This document shows, piece by piece, positions 13,488 through 24,000 of a stretch of 64,000 nucleotides of DNA. A program made the translations under genes and the position numbers. This stretch comes from Prostheceraeus crozeri. Its lineage: Eukaryota > Platyhelminthes > Polycladida > Euryleptidae. The notes under the pieces were generated by a model. That model had not been told where the DNA came from. It searched no databases and saw only the letters and a list, made by a program, of their open reading frames with translations. The stretch lies in assembly GCA_907163375.1 (NCBI GenBank), contig CAJQUW010016853.1, positions 1 through 64,000 of the forward strand, read 5' to 3'. Positions within the stretch are counted from its first letter, which is position 1, and each line of letters begins with the position of its first letter.

Positions 13488-13628
13488 AGGCCTGACCAAT
13501 TTACCATCATGAAGAAAAACCATAGATTTGTAAAATTCTTTACTGAAACATACACTCCTCAAATAGAAGTATAAAACGAATAGTTTATGAATTGAACATG
13601 AATACATGTATAAAATACACTAAGAAAT

Positions 13629-15695
13629 TCACATGTCAAAGACATTCATTTCAAACTGAACACGATTTCGTCGACATGGAATTGGTTGAGAATCAACTTT
13701 CCGTAACTCATGCAAGTAATACCATGATGAATCTTCCGGGAGAAGAACAAAATTATTTGTCATGATTGAATGCTGTTTATAAAAATTCACTTCAGCTTGC
13801 GCATTTTCAACATCGATCTGAGTGACTTTACACAAAAATTTTTGCACGGATCTTTCATTCGTACTATGTACATCAGCAATACAAAAATCATTAACTTTGA
13901 TTTCAGCAGAGATTCTCTCCGGTTCGGTAGCTACACTCTGGTATGCGTGTTTACTCACTGGTTCCGGTGAAACAGGTAACAAAAACTGTTTATTCTGACC
14001 ACTTTCAGAAACGCACCAAAAATGAGAATTGCGCATATCATGTACATGAACAGCATTTTCAAATACATCATTCAATTTCAACAAGTCAGCTTTTTCTGTT
14101 ACGTCATTACACAGAATCGGGATAATTGAAGTTTGCCTATCAATGAGAGCATCCCGAAAGTCTTCGGCATTTTGAACAGAATGAGAACGTCTCATTACGC
14201 TCTCGTACACCATCCGTTTTGCCGTCCCCCCTATCCCATCGACTGGTCCTTTTCCATGACCACTTGCAAAAAAATTCCAAACTACTGTTTTCAGTCTATA
14301 TCTCTCTAACAGAACAGGCAGAAAACTGTACATAAATCTGTTTTTATATTGGGACGATGGTCCATCTGACCAGAACGAGATCTCTGGGACATTCGTCAGG
14401 TCAAGTTTTTCAAGAATTTCTATCAGAAAAACACAAATGGTCATTTTTGAATGTTCGGCCGAGTCACTTGCAACAACAAAAGATTTCATACCGGCAGAAC
14501 TCCATACGCAACATGTAAAAACAGAAATCAATTTGTGACCCCAATAACCACTTTGAATCTCATCTTGAATTTTACAGTTATAGTTTTCTGCAAAATCAGT
14601 TTGAATTATAACTAAGCCGGGATCAGATGTAACCAAAGACTTACACAGCTCAAAATTTTTTGACTGGTTCCTCTTGATTTGGTAATGTCTCACGAAGGTC
14701 TCTAAACAATCCTTAAATTCGTCCAGTGCCTGTCGAACTGAAGTTTCAATATTAGTTTTACATAGTCCGGAAGGGATGGACTGCCATTTACTATACAATA
14801 TGACAGCTTCAAAATCAATAACAGTAAGGGAATCACAGTAATTTATGACAGATTTTGACAAACAATCATGACAGGAGAACTGTTTGCAGTCAACATGCTC
14901 AAAGACGAGATTATTCGTCAACCATTCACTGTCGTAGGGGTTAACACCTATAATATAATCCGATTTCGACAAACTTGTGACTAGACTGATAAAATTTTCA
15001 TGAAGTTTACAAAGACAAACACATTCTGGGGTTTGTCGGGATAGCAAAACATGAACAGGTCTTAACTCACAAAATTTGGAAAATGAGAGTTTTATCTCAG
15101 GATTTTCAAGTATAAACATACCGTACGCGTCACGAAGAGTGTAGTGTAAATGTCGTTTTTGAAATTTGGTTTTTTTATGTTTAGATCGTACAATGACTAC
15201 ATCACGGATACCTGGGCTCATACGACTTATATCATCACGCTGAAAGAATGAAGAAACTTGAGCACTCACTTCATCTGGAATCTGTCTTCCATTACTACTG
15301 GATGATGTATCACCAGATTTTAATCCCACTAGTGATGTCGCAAGCTCTTCTATAATTATCTTCCGCTTTCTCGGTGATGTAGGTAACACTTTCCGGACTC
15401 GATGTACAGCTTTCATCTTCGTCGACTTGGAAGAGTAGATACTGTCAATTGATTCATTGAGTTTATCGAAGTTTTTTTGTTTCTTGTTTTCTCTGAATTT
15501 CCGCATACGCAATTTTGCCCCTTGCTTCACTCCTTCATATTTTAGTTTGTCCTTTTTAATTTTCATTCTGTATCGGGAGTGCCGCTCCTTCTCACTGGAT
15601 TTGAATGCTTTGTCTTCTCGTCTCTTTAACCGAAATAATTTTCCTCGCTGGGATGCTGTCGGCATCTTGACGTGCTTGCTTGGACAAGTTCTCAT
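13629..15695 (-). CDS. Transposase of an unclassified RNase-H-fold family
   Basis: A 688-aa intact frame. The first 120 residues are strongly basic (KLFRLKRREDK, RMRKFRENKKQ) and probably bind DNA or localise to the nucleus. A central Cys-rich region follows (RQTPECVCLCKLHENF near residues 215-230; a CKQFSCHDC cluster near 270). Three acidic motifs suit an RNase-H-like catalytic core: QTDFAENY near 363, WSDGPSSQYKNR near 440, and GHGKGPVDGIGG near 475. Proteins with this motif set are frequent, mostly uncharacterised, in cnidarian and mollusc genomes. I do not recognise a named superfamily with confidence. The frame is uninterrupted, so the copy could be recent or active. Confidence 0.8.
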   Translation of the reverse strand: MRTCPSKHVKMPTASQRGKLFRLKRREDKAFKSSEKERHSRYRMKIKKDKLKYEGVKQGAKLRMRKFRENKKQKNFDKLNESIDSIYSSKSTKMKAVHRVRKVLPTSPRKRKIIIEELATSLVGLKSGDTSSSSNGRQIPDEVSAQVSSFFQRDDISRMSPGIRDVVIVRSKHKKTKFQKRHLHYTLRDAYGMFILENPEIKLSFSKFCELRPVHVLLSRQTPECVCLCKLHENFISLVTSLSKSDYIIGVNPYDSEWLTNNLVFEHVDCKQFSCHDCLSKSVINYCDSLTVIDFEAVILYSKWQSIPSGLCKTNIETSVRQALDEFKDCLETFVRHYQIKRNQSKNFELCKSLVTSDPGLVIIQTDFAENYNCKIQDEIQSGYWGHKLISVFTCCVWSSAGMKSFVVASDSAEHSKMTICVFLIEILEKLDLTNVPEISFWSDGPSSQYKNRFMYSFLPVLLERYRLKTVVWNFFASGHGKGPVDGIGGTAKRMVYESVMRRSHSVQNAEDFRDALIDRQTSIIPILCNDVTEKADLLKLNDVFENAVHVHDMRNSHFWCVSESGQNKQFLLPVSPEPVSKHAYQSVATEPERISAEIKVNDFCIADVHSTNERSVQKFLCKVTQIDVENAQAEVNFYKQHSIMTNNFVLLPEDSSWYYLHELRKVDSQPIPCRRNRVQFEMNVFDM

Positions 15696-16235
15696 AAACA
15701 GTGAAGTCGTTTGACTCGTTAGCTGTGCTATGGTAAATTTGAATTGTATTATCGATTGCGGATGCTGGCATACCCCGTCAAGCAGATATCATTTCATCGT
15801 GTAAAGCGGTACATTGGCCATCATAGATTTCGTTGAGTGTGTGTCGGATGAATTGACTTTGATTGACTCTTCTCTTCAATTGAATGTGTCAGATGCTGAA
15901 TGATGGGATATAGAAATCATATGCACATGACAGCTTTCTGATTATCGCAATGATCGCGGTTAGAGTGTTAATCTGCCGTATATAAGTGATTAGTTGTGCG
16001 TGCGACAACATGTAGGCCCTAAGCAACTTGGAAGTTATCTGGAAATAGGTGATGTTAGTAGGCCTAATGTGAATTGATAAAAAAAAGGTGTCAAGGAGGC
16101 TCGTTAACAAATCATTAGACATCATAAGCACAGCGATAAATATACAATGTGTAGATTATTTAAACCTCTTGGCATTTAAGGTTACATTGTATAAGTACGA
16201 AAAATTTTTGACTGTTGAAATCAATAGGCCTTTCA

Positions 16236-16263
16236 GTTACGAGCGAACGCGTTCGCTCGTAAC
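16236..16263. repeat. Palindrome of two GTTCGCTCGTAAC motifs
   Basis: GTTACGAGCGAAC at 16236-16248 and GTTCGCTCGTAAC at 16251-16263 are exact reverse complements separated by GC. This palindrome lies about 540 bp upstream of the transposase start codon, so it could serve both as a transposase-binding site and as an autoregulatory operator. Confidence 0.85.
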
Positions 16264-16428
16264 GTGTTTTGAGGTACATTTACATATGTTAAGACAGCTT
16301 TCATGTTTCTGTTACTGCAGTATGTTCTTTACATAAAGGTGATAAAGGAAAATATAAACTATCGAAGACAAATTGTGTCTGATGCATAAGCAATATGATA
16401 AAAGAGTATTTTTCCGTTCGCTCGTAAC

Positions 16429-19183
16429 TTTTTGACGATGTGACTTTTAGAGCAGCCTGTACCCCAGGTATGCAACCTTTCCTCTGACTGGCGTATTTGA
16501 TTAGCATGAGAACGATTTCTTTTAACATATATTCACTTGATGATATCGGAAAATAGTAGTTATAACATATTTTCAAGACTTTGCTTTTTAGGTTATATTT
16601 GTCGAAAAATTTGATTTTTTCTTTTGTTTTTCAAATCGTTCTCATTTTGAAAATATAGACAGAAAAATGAAAACTAGGACAATTTCTTGTACTTCAGTAT
16701 ATAATAAAAGAAACTGCTTGGGTGTTTGAAACTAATCCTAAATTTTAAAAATTCCCATCCGTGTCCTGTTTCACGTGGAATTTACCTTATTCATCACTAT
16801 TGTCTTCCTCGTGTTATACGCCCAGAAGAACTTGGACCTAAGTTTTTCCGAGACTCCGATTATTCTCACTACCAACAGCAAACTGCATTTCCGACTTTTA
16901 AACTATTTAAACTGTTTTTTCAATAAAATGTCATGAGTAACGAAACAAGTTTAGTTTCATTTTTTAGTTGAGGTTTTAGTTGCTTATAAGCAAGGCTTTG
17001 GCTTATATTGATATCATATTTATGAAAAAGAAATGAGAACTTTAATTTCGATTCACCCACTGGGCCTTCATATCCACCTGTACATTGAACATTGAAGTTG
17101 AGTTTCTTTAATTTTGCTTTCTTCTCTTTGTCTGTTTTCAAGTCAATCTGCTTTTATAAAATCGCAGTTTGAAGGGAACTAGACATGAGAAATATTATTT
17201 CACTTGCAGAGCATCATTACAGATATATAAACAGAGTGGTGGTTCATTTCATCGACAGGTGGATGATATCCGCTCAAGAGCATCATGCATTCATAGATAT
17301 TTAAAGACATAAATTGACTCAATAATTCATAGACATCAAGCTATGGTGTCTTTGAGCTTTATGAGGGACTCCAATATCTACTGGCTCTGGACATGGACAT
17401 TGATGAAAGACCTGTCGATGAAGTGAACCACAATCATAAACAGATATCATAAACTTAAAAAGAAAATCTTTCACATTTCATATCCACATGTTTGAGTTGC
17501 ATTCAATGCACACAGAAATGACATTGATATTTTCCAGTGACTTCTTTATAAACAGAAACATTTTAATATCATAATATTAGCAATCATTAAGGAGATTTAT
17601 AGCTAAAGTTGGGTAAAAGAACATTTTCAAAAACTCAATTTTGGAAATTTAAAATTTTGATCTGCTGCTTATAGTGCGAAGATCAGGAAGCTGGAGAATA
17701 ATGAGCACCACTAATGGAAAGTCCATGCACTAAGTAAGTTGTATTATCGTGAATTATATATATAATTCTAAATAATGCACTATTCAGAATATCGAAGAAC
17801 TTCAATTCAGAAGTGATCAAAGTGAAAATTATAACATTTTGCATGACGAAATATGAATTTCATTAGCAAATTTTACTACTACAAATTCTGTAGATAGTAG
17901 ATAGTCAGCACTATCAATCCTCTAAAGAAGGTTAATTTTGATAATTTTAACAGTCAAAGTTTCGTCTCTGATAACCGGGAAGCAAGAAAATCTATAATAT
18001 CTATAATCTTTAAATTTGCTTGCATCTTGCAGAATTCACAAAGGTGTAGATGTTTTTTCGAAATAAGAGTGGAACAAAGACATAATTCTTAACAAAAAAA
18101 CCTCCCTTAACAAAGTTTTCGATATATTTTTCCTGCTTCAACAGGGGTGTGAAAATAAGAGCAAATTCGCAAAGATACTATTATCTGATTGGCAGGTGCA
18201 TGTAGAGCTCGCTTATGAGAAATCGATTTTTGGAAAATGTCAATAAAATAGCAGGAAACGGAAAATCATGCATTCATATAGACATCTGTATATCAGACTA
18301 CGATCGAAAACAATTTTTATCTTGACAATCTCTGAGCACATTCCTCAGAAGTTTAGTGAACCGATCATTTATGTCAAATAATGCAGTGTGTAAAATAGAC
18401 TATATAGTGTATATATAGACTATATATATTAGCTAGACAGTTAAAAAATATTTTTCCAAATGAATGGCCATACTTTCGCTTTTGTAACAGGTGGTGTCTG
18501 TTTGTGATCGTACAAAATCTAAAATTAGAGGTCTATGAAACTCTAGGATGTCTAGCTCTATTAGGCTATGGCCCAACTTCAAAGTAGCACTCAATAATCA
18601 CTAGCAGCATGATGTGGATTTCAGATCAAATGGGAAGGGCCTACGGCCTCGGGATTTTAACTGAATTCTATACCTCTACATTTCTGGTTAAAATTTTTAA
18701 GCTATCCCTTCATATTTGCTTAAAATCTCCAAGCCATCCTTTAACTATTATTTAATACGCAACTGGTGCACGATTGCATCTTTATAGCTTCACACGAGTT
18801 AGATAGGACTTAGATGCCTGATCGTGTAGAGTGAGGGCAATTTATATCTACCGAGTTCGAATGCTATGCTGAAGCAATCTCATGCAAGAGTTGCGTAGAG
18901 AATTTTATTTGGCGACGTAAGGAATTAGTGTGATTCATATGTAGCGTAAATGACCAACATCACAGACTATATAACCCATGCTTCAATGAGTGGAATAAAT
19001 GTCCCACTCAGCGGTCACGGTAAACTTTTGTAAACAGCGCTTTTGACCTCGATGATGGTGATAATGATCAACCAACTGATACTGTGAGAAGGATGAGCAA
19101 CAAATCTAACAATCTTGATTTGACTCTAGAGCGAGTAGTCGAAGAAGCACGCATATAAACAATAGAAAAAGAAAATAGGGGAC
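16429..19183. other. No gene seen
   Basis: AT-rich sequence with only short, unsupported frames. A TATATA-rich patch lies near 18.40-18.43 kb. No repeats, RNA genes or exons could be supported. Confidence 0.6.
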
Positions 19184-20690
19184 GTGCCAATAGCAATTAC
19201 AAGATGCTATACCTCAATACTTTATGGGCTTGAATGTCCAGTTGACGGATGCGTCACACGTCATTCTTTATCAACCATAACGCATCATCTTAAAGGTAAT
19301 CTACATAAGATTTTCCTTGGTTCAATTCTTCAACATGCAAAATATGTCTATAAGATCATTTCCAATTCTAAGTTCAGCTCCCACACAACTCCCCCCCTCC
19401 TCTCCCATTCTCCAACTCCAATAGTTCCTGAGTCAAGTGAAAATGCTCTCACCTTCCATCGGATTTTGATATACTTCCCAGTTTGTACTCTTTCCCATCT
19501 GGCATACATAGCTAGTGGCTCCTCTGGCTCAATGTGTCAGCATCCACCAGAGGCATGTGAAACTTCGTCGTCCAATTCTATGTGTTCTTCTCTCAATACT
19601 ATTGTGAGCATACTGCTTCGGAGTTCAATTCGAAAAGAGGTTAGTTGTATTCTGTCCAGTGCCAATCTCATTGCTCTTAGGGAAGGAGATGAAGACATTC
19701 GTCCAATCGCATCGGGAAAAGACATGCTAGTAAATGCTTAGCTGTCTTAATCAGATGCCTACTTGTCAAAAACCAGAGTTTTTTCAAGCCTCGTTAATAT
19801 GGCGTATATCCACACTTGACGATCAGTCATTGATCCACAATCACTTGACAGTCATTGACACTGGAATAACGACGGTTTTGCTATCCTGGAAGTTGATATG
19901 TCCAATGCTTTTAATCGGGTTTCAAGACAACATATGTTCAACGAATGCACAAAAGAATTCGTGAAATTTTACCGTGGGTCACAAGGTTTTGGAGAATATC
20001 CAACCTTACGAGATCATCTCGGTAATCTGAAATCGGAAGTACATGTAGGTGTGCAGCAAGGAGATCCGCTAAGCCCATTGTTATTCTCTTCGGCACTTAA
20101 TACCACCCTCCGTATGATTTCTAATCCCATTCCACTCATTTTTCAAGCTTGGTATCTGAATGATTGTGTCTTCGCCTGAAATGGAGATTCTTTGAATGAG
20201 GTTTGACTATTCTTCAGTCGGCCACGCAAACAACTGGCCTCCAACTCAATTTTCGGAAGTGTGAAGTCTTCAGCAGACATGATCTATCTGACTTTGATGA
20301 TACCTAACATCAAGAAATCTGATGAATCCAAACTTGACATTCTTGGTTCACCAATAAGTGGCATTCCCTTTTGTTCTTCGTTTATCGAAATTGAGAGGAA
20401 ACAAGCTATGGAACTATTGAGGATGATGACATTGATGCCAAATCCACAAATCGCACTCTCAATTCTCCGACGATGTAGTGGTTTTGCAAAATGATTCATA
20501 TTGATCAAAATCTCTTGATCATCATATGCCACGTTAAAGTCAATTTCTCCTTCTTGAAATTTCGCTCATTGATAGAGAATATTGAAGATGTTTTTAAACT
20601 CAGCGATGATTGTCAATATCGACAACTATGCATTATCAAACCATCGAGAACAGGTCATTCGACTGGTAGGTAATAAATCATATAGATAAT
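19184..20690 (+). pseudogene. Decayed non-LTR-type reverse transcriptase
   Basis: Pieces in three frames line up with one RT family. A CPVDGC...H...H zinc-finger-like start (near 19.23 kb) comes first, then REGDEDIRPIASG near 19.68 kb, then MSNAFNRVSRQHMF (motif A) and VQQGDPLSPLLFS (motif B) at 19.90-20.10 kb, then a degraded motif C (WYLNDCVF) near 20.15 kb. The downstream pieces are ILGSPISG...CSSFIE, LRRCSGFAK and a C-terminal scrap to 20.67 kb. At least three frameshifts break it (near 19.74, 19.89 and 20.49 kb), plus a stop at 20.18 kb, and Asp is replaced at the first position of the YxDD box. Old and inactive. I cannot fix the LINE clade. Confidence 0.75.
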
Positions 20691-22529
20691 TAGTTCAGAA
20701 GAAAATTAGTGGGTGACAGAGACGTGTTCGCTGTAATCGAGACCCGATGATCATGTGGACCATGTTGATATTTGGATTCCCTGCTGCTTCTACCAACAGC
20801 ATATGCGCACTAAATTGACACTAGGCATATGTGAAACATATAACCAAGCGGCTGAATTTGAAAGTTCTGACACAATTAGAATTTTCCGTCATCACAGATG
20901 AATTTGTGATGGCAAAAATCAGGAATGTTATGATGCTTAACAAAATTATAATCAATGAGAAATTTTTCGACAGCATCAACTGACCATCTTCAAGTAGAAC
21001 AAAGCTGAGGAGGATGATACCTGTCCAAATGCACCACAACTACGTAAATTTTCATTCAGGATGAATCATATCAAGCAAGTATAGTATTTCTGACGTTCTT
21101 CCAACTAACCAATGATCGCATCGTATGAATTTGTGAATGAATTAATTTTATGAGCAGACACAGATGTAGGATATCTTTGATACAATCGTATGTTGCGAAT
21201 ATGTTCCGAAATGCGCTTTGATAACAATCTGGATGTCTGTTCAGCATATCGCACATCGCAATTTTTGCGTAAAATCAGGTAAATAACATCTATGGACTTA
21301 CAAGAAAGTTAATGTAAAATAGGGAAAGAATTACCATTAAAAGAGTTCATAATACTTTTATGAATACTTACTATAACGGTCAGACCGGGGATGTTTTTCG
21401 ACATCGTATTTACCGTGCATCGGCAGCAAATTTTTCGAGAACAGTACTCTTTCTAAAAAGTGAGTCGCCATATTGCTGCGTGTTACCATGAATTCTGTGC
21501 AGCACCTTTTTATCAGCTTCCTCCTAATGGGTCAAAAGTTGAGCTCGAGAAGAAGGAATCTGTGTTCATCAAGCGATTTCTTCCATCATTAAATGGCTAG
21601 CTTTCACATCGTGCTATGTCAAATTCATGTAATTCTATGTACAAGTGATGCCTGTGACAATGATTCCTCCATTATTTTGTTTCTGCTGTTTCATTTAGTG
21701 CCTTGACAATCAACTGATAGGTTGTGAAATCGATCGGCACAAGATGTAACATCATTTTGTGAAACTGGTTAATTTTTCCTTTTTTACTATATATATATAC
21801 ATATCGAAATCTACATGAAATTTTGAGAGCAATATTTTGCTTCTGTATATTTTCACCTCGCTTTGTCTCCAGATCATTGAAAGATATATACAATATACTT
21901 AGTCTTTGTTATGAAATCAATAGCATGACGATTGAATATCAAACATTGAATCTCCGATGAAACCAACAATGAACAAATTTTTTTATATTCCAATGCAAGC
22001 AGTAAAATGCTACTCCTAGTGTGTTTCTGAAAGACAAAGAACATTTATTTCTCAGAAAGTTATTAACATTTATTTCTGTCAGAATCACTGCATTTGTTAG
22101 GCATATTGCATGAGACTTAAATGAAGAAGGAAATAATTTAACCTGCAAAGGATACATTCATATATTTTTGTGGAACAGTTTCTTGTCCAGATACAAAACA
22201 TTTTTTATGTGGATATTCGAAATACTTTTCATGTATTGACTACAAAACACACAGAGAAGCTGAGTTCGACCGTCGCCCATTCAACATACTGCGTCTTGAG
22301 GTACCTGATTAATTCACAACATGAACTGAAAACATTAGTTTGAGCACGCGATTAAGTAACGTATATATAATGAATAATCGCCTTGGTGGCTTGGATGGTC
22401 ATCTTTAGGCTACACCGATCTTTGATTTTGTAATGTTCGGCCGAACCAGTACATTGCCGAACCTAACAAGAAGTTCGGCCGAGGCAGGTGGTGAGCCAAG
22501 TGCTCTGCCCAGCAGCAGAGCAATTTTAG
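20691..22529. other. No gene seen
   Basis: AT-rich sequence with short frames of no recognisable content. Confidence 0.55.
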
Positions 22530-22690
22530 TAGAGTAGTGCACGCCATTGTGGCCACCCCAGCCACTTCTTCCGCTACAAGCGAAATTGGATTTTCAACAA
22601 CGGAGTTTGTGACAGGTGTTTTCTGAGTCCAGAGCCGCTTGACAAACAGCTTTTTATTTGATCGCCAACAGGTCTGCAGCCCTTTGACAG
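22530..22690 (+). pseudogene. hAT transposase C-terminal remnant
   Basis: The plus strand encodes AIVATPATSSATSEIGFSTT, then a stop, then VQSRLTNSFLF. This matches the hAT dimerisation domain pattern (ATPATSxxSERxFSxAG...RxxLxxxxxxxLxFL). Only about 50 residues remain, with one in-frame stop and a Glu-Ile replacing Glu-Arg. No terminal repeats are visible. The minus-strand frame over it is a shadow. Confidence 0.55.
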
Positions 22691-23576
22691 CAATCACTGA
22701 ACATTCAATCTATTCAAATTACTTTATAATTTCTTTAAGCTGTCATGTACAGTGTAGTCTCCAGTGGACTATTGCTTTGTAGGTATAAATAGCATAGTTT
22801 AAATGAATGAATGTCATGCTACTTTCGTGTTAGAAGTAGGCGGTTTTTTTATTTCGTGTTCGTGTTCACTTTGTGTAGGGTAGTGCTGTCGTGTTCGTGT
22901 TTTGGCTGAAAAACTTCGTGTCGCATTGATGGCAAATTTCTAGCGACTGAAGACTTCTGGTCTGAAACACCAACTTCGTAGATGTGATAATTTTTGATAA
23001 TCTGTTTTTCGTCAGTGAAGCTTCGTGGATCCTTCAGCGATGGATCAAAGCCTGTTGCGCCACGGCGTCGCGCATTTGAATTTCAGTTCTTGAACACAAG
23101 GACTTTTATTTCAGCATTCGGAAGAAAATCTATCTGATTGCGATTCTTCACTATTTACAATGTACGAATTTCTTTAAAACATTCCTTGCACTGGTATAAA
23201 TTATGTATAGATGTCCGCATGTGCATTATATATTTAGTTCAACTTTTACATGTATTTTCTTTTCAATGCTGATAAGCGCTCTTCGGAGACTCTTTTTGTG
23301 GGTGATTTTTTTGTCACTCATCATCAGATTGAAAAGTCTCAGTTCGATGGATAAAGAATGTAAAGATGTTCTCAAATTTGCCTTAAAATGTAGTATTAAT
23401 TTGTGTTTTAGTGCTAGTGCATAATTTGTTCAAGTCTGAGTAGCAGGACATCCTTCCTTTATATGCCCAGGTGAAACAGGTGAAACGACACTGTAACCCT
23501 TTATAGTATATCCATATGTATTAGACACAATTTTTAGAAAATCAACTTTTGGAATGGAACAGTTATGTGATCTCAC

Positions 23577-23988
23577 CATCGTCTCCAGATACAGAAGAAT
23601 CTCGGGCTGACAGTTTTGCTGGAGCAGACTGTTGCCTTGCACTCAGCAATAGCTTTTTCTCCGCCCATGTCAGGCGATGTGGAGGTCGTTCGTCCCAATC
23701 GTCATCATCATCAAAAGATGATCGCATAGAGAATCTCACACGTCGATGTTTTGCACTGGCAAAAGGTTCTGGCTCAGTTAAAGGTCGCACAAGACTCCAG
23801 TGGTCCGCAGTTACATCTTTACTTTCCGATCGAATAGAACTGTCATCGTCTTTAACCCTATCGATCTCCGATGTTTCAGTGAATTTTCCGATCGACGGGC
23901 CTTTATTAAACTCTCCGGAGTCTTTCGTTTCTTCTATACCTTTGATCACATCTGTCGGAGATTCTTCATCAGACGTCATTTCAGCCAT
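23577..23988 (-). CDS. Probable first coding exon of a host gene, product unknown
   Basis: An open frame begins at the ATG at 23988 in a fair context (GTCATGG) and runs 137 codons to a good splice donor (GATG followed by GTGAGA, exon end 23577). The frame reaches a stop just after the donor. The encoded region is acidic at the start (EMTSDEESP, VKDDDSS), then has a basic patch (KHRRVRFSMR), an Asp run (DDDDDW) and a conserved-looking segment (HRLTWAEKKLLLSARQQS). It looks like a disordered cytoplasmic N-terminus. Downstream exons at lower coordinates were not found and the family is not recognised. Confidence 0.45.
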
Positions 23989-24000
23989 GACATTGGTTTA

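Larger units (their letters stand above)
13078..16428 (-). mobile_element. DNA transposon with subterminal 13-mer array
   Basis: A single transposase gene on the minus strand is framed by repeated copies of GTTCGCTCGTAAC. Five copies lie on the left (13078-13090, 13245-13257, 13432-13444, 13454-13466, 13475-13487, the last with one mismatch). On the right are an inverted pair forming a 28-bp palindrome (16236-16248 reversed, 16251-16263 forward) and one more forward copy (16416-16428). Such arrays usually bind the transposase. Exact ends and target duplication are not resolved, so the boundaries given are those of the outermost motifs. Confidence 0.8.
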
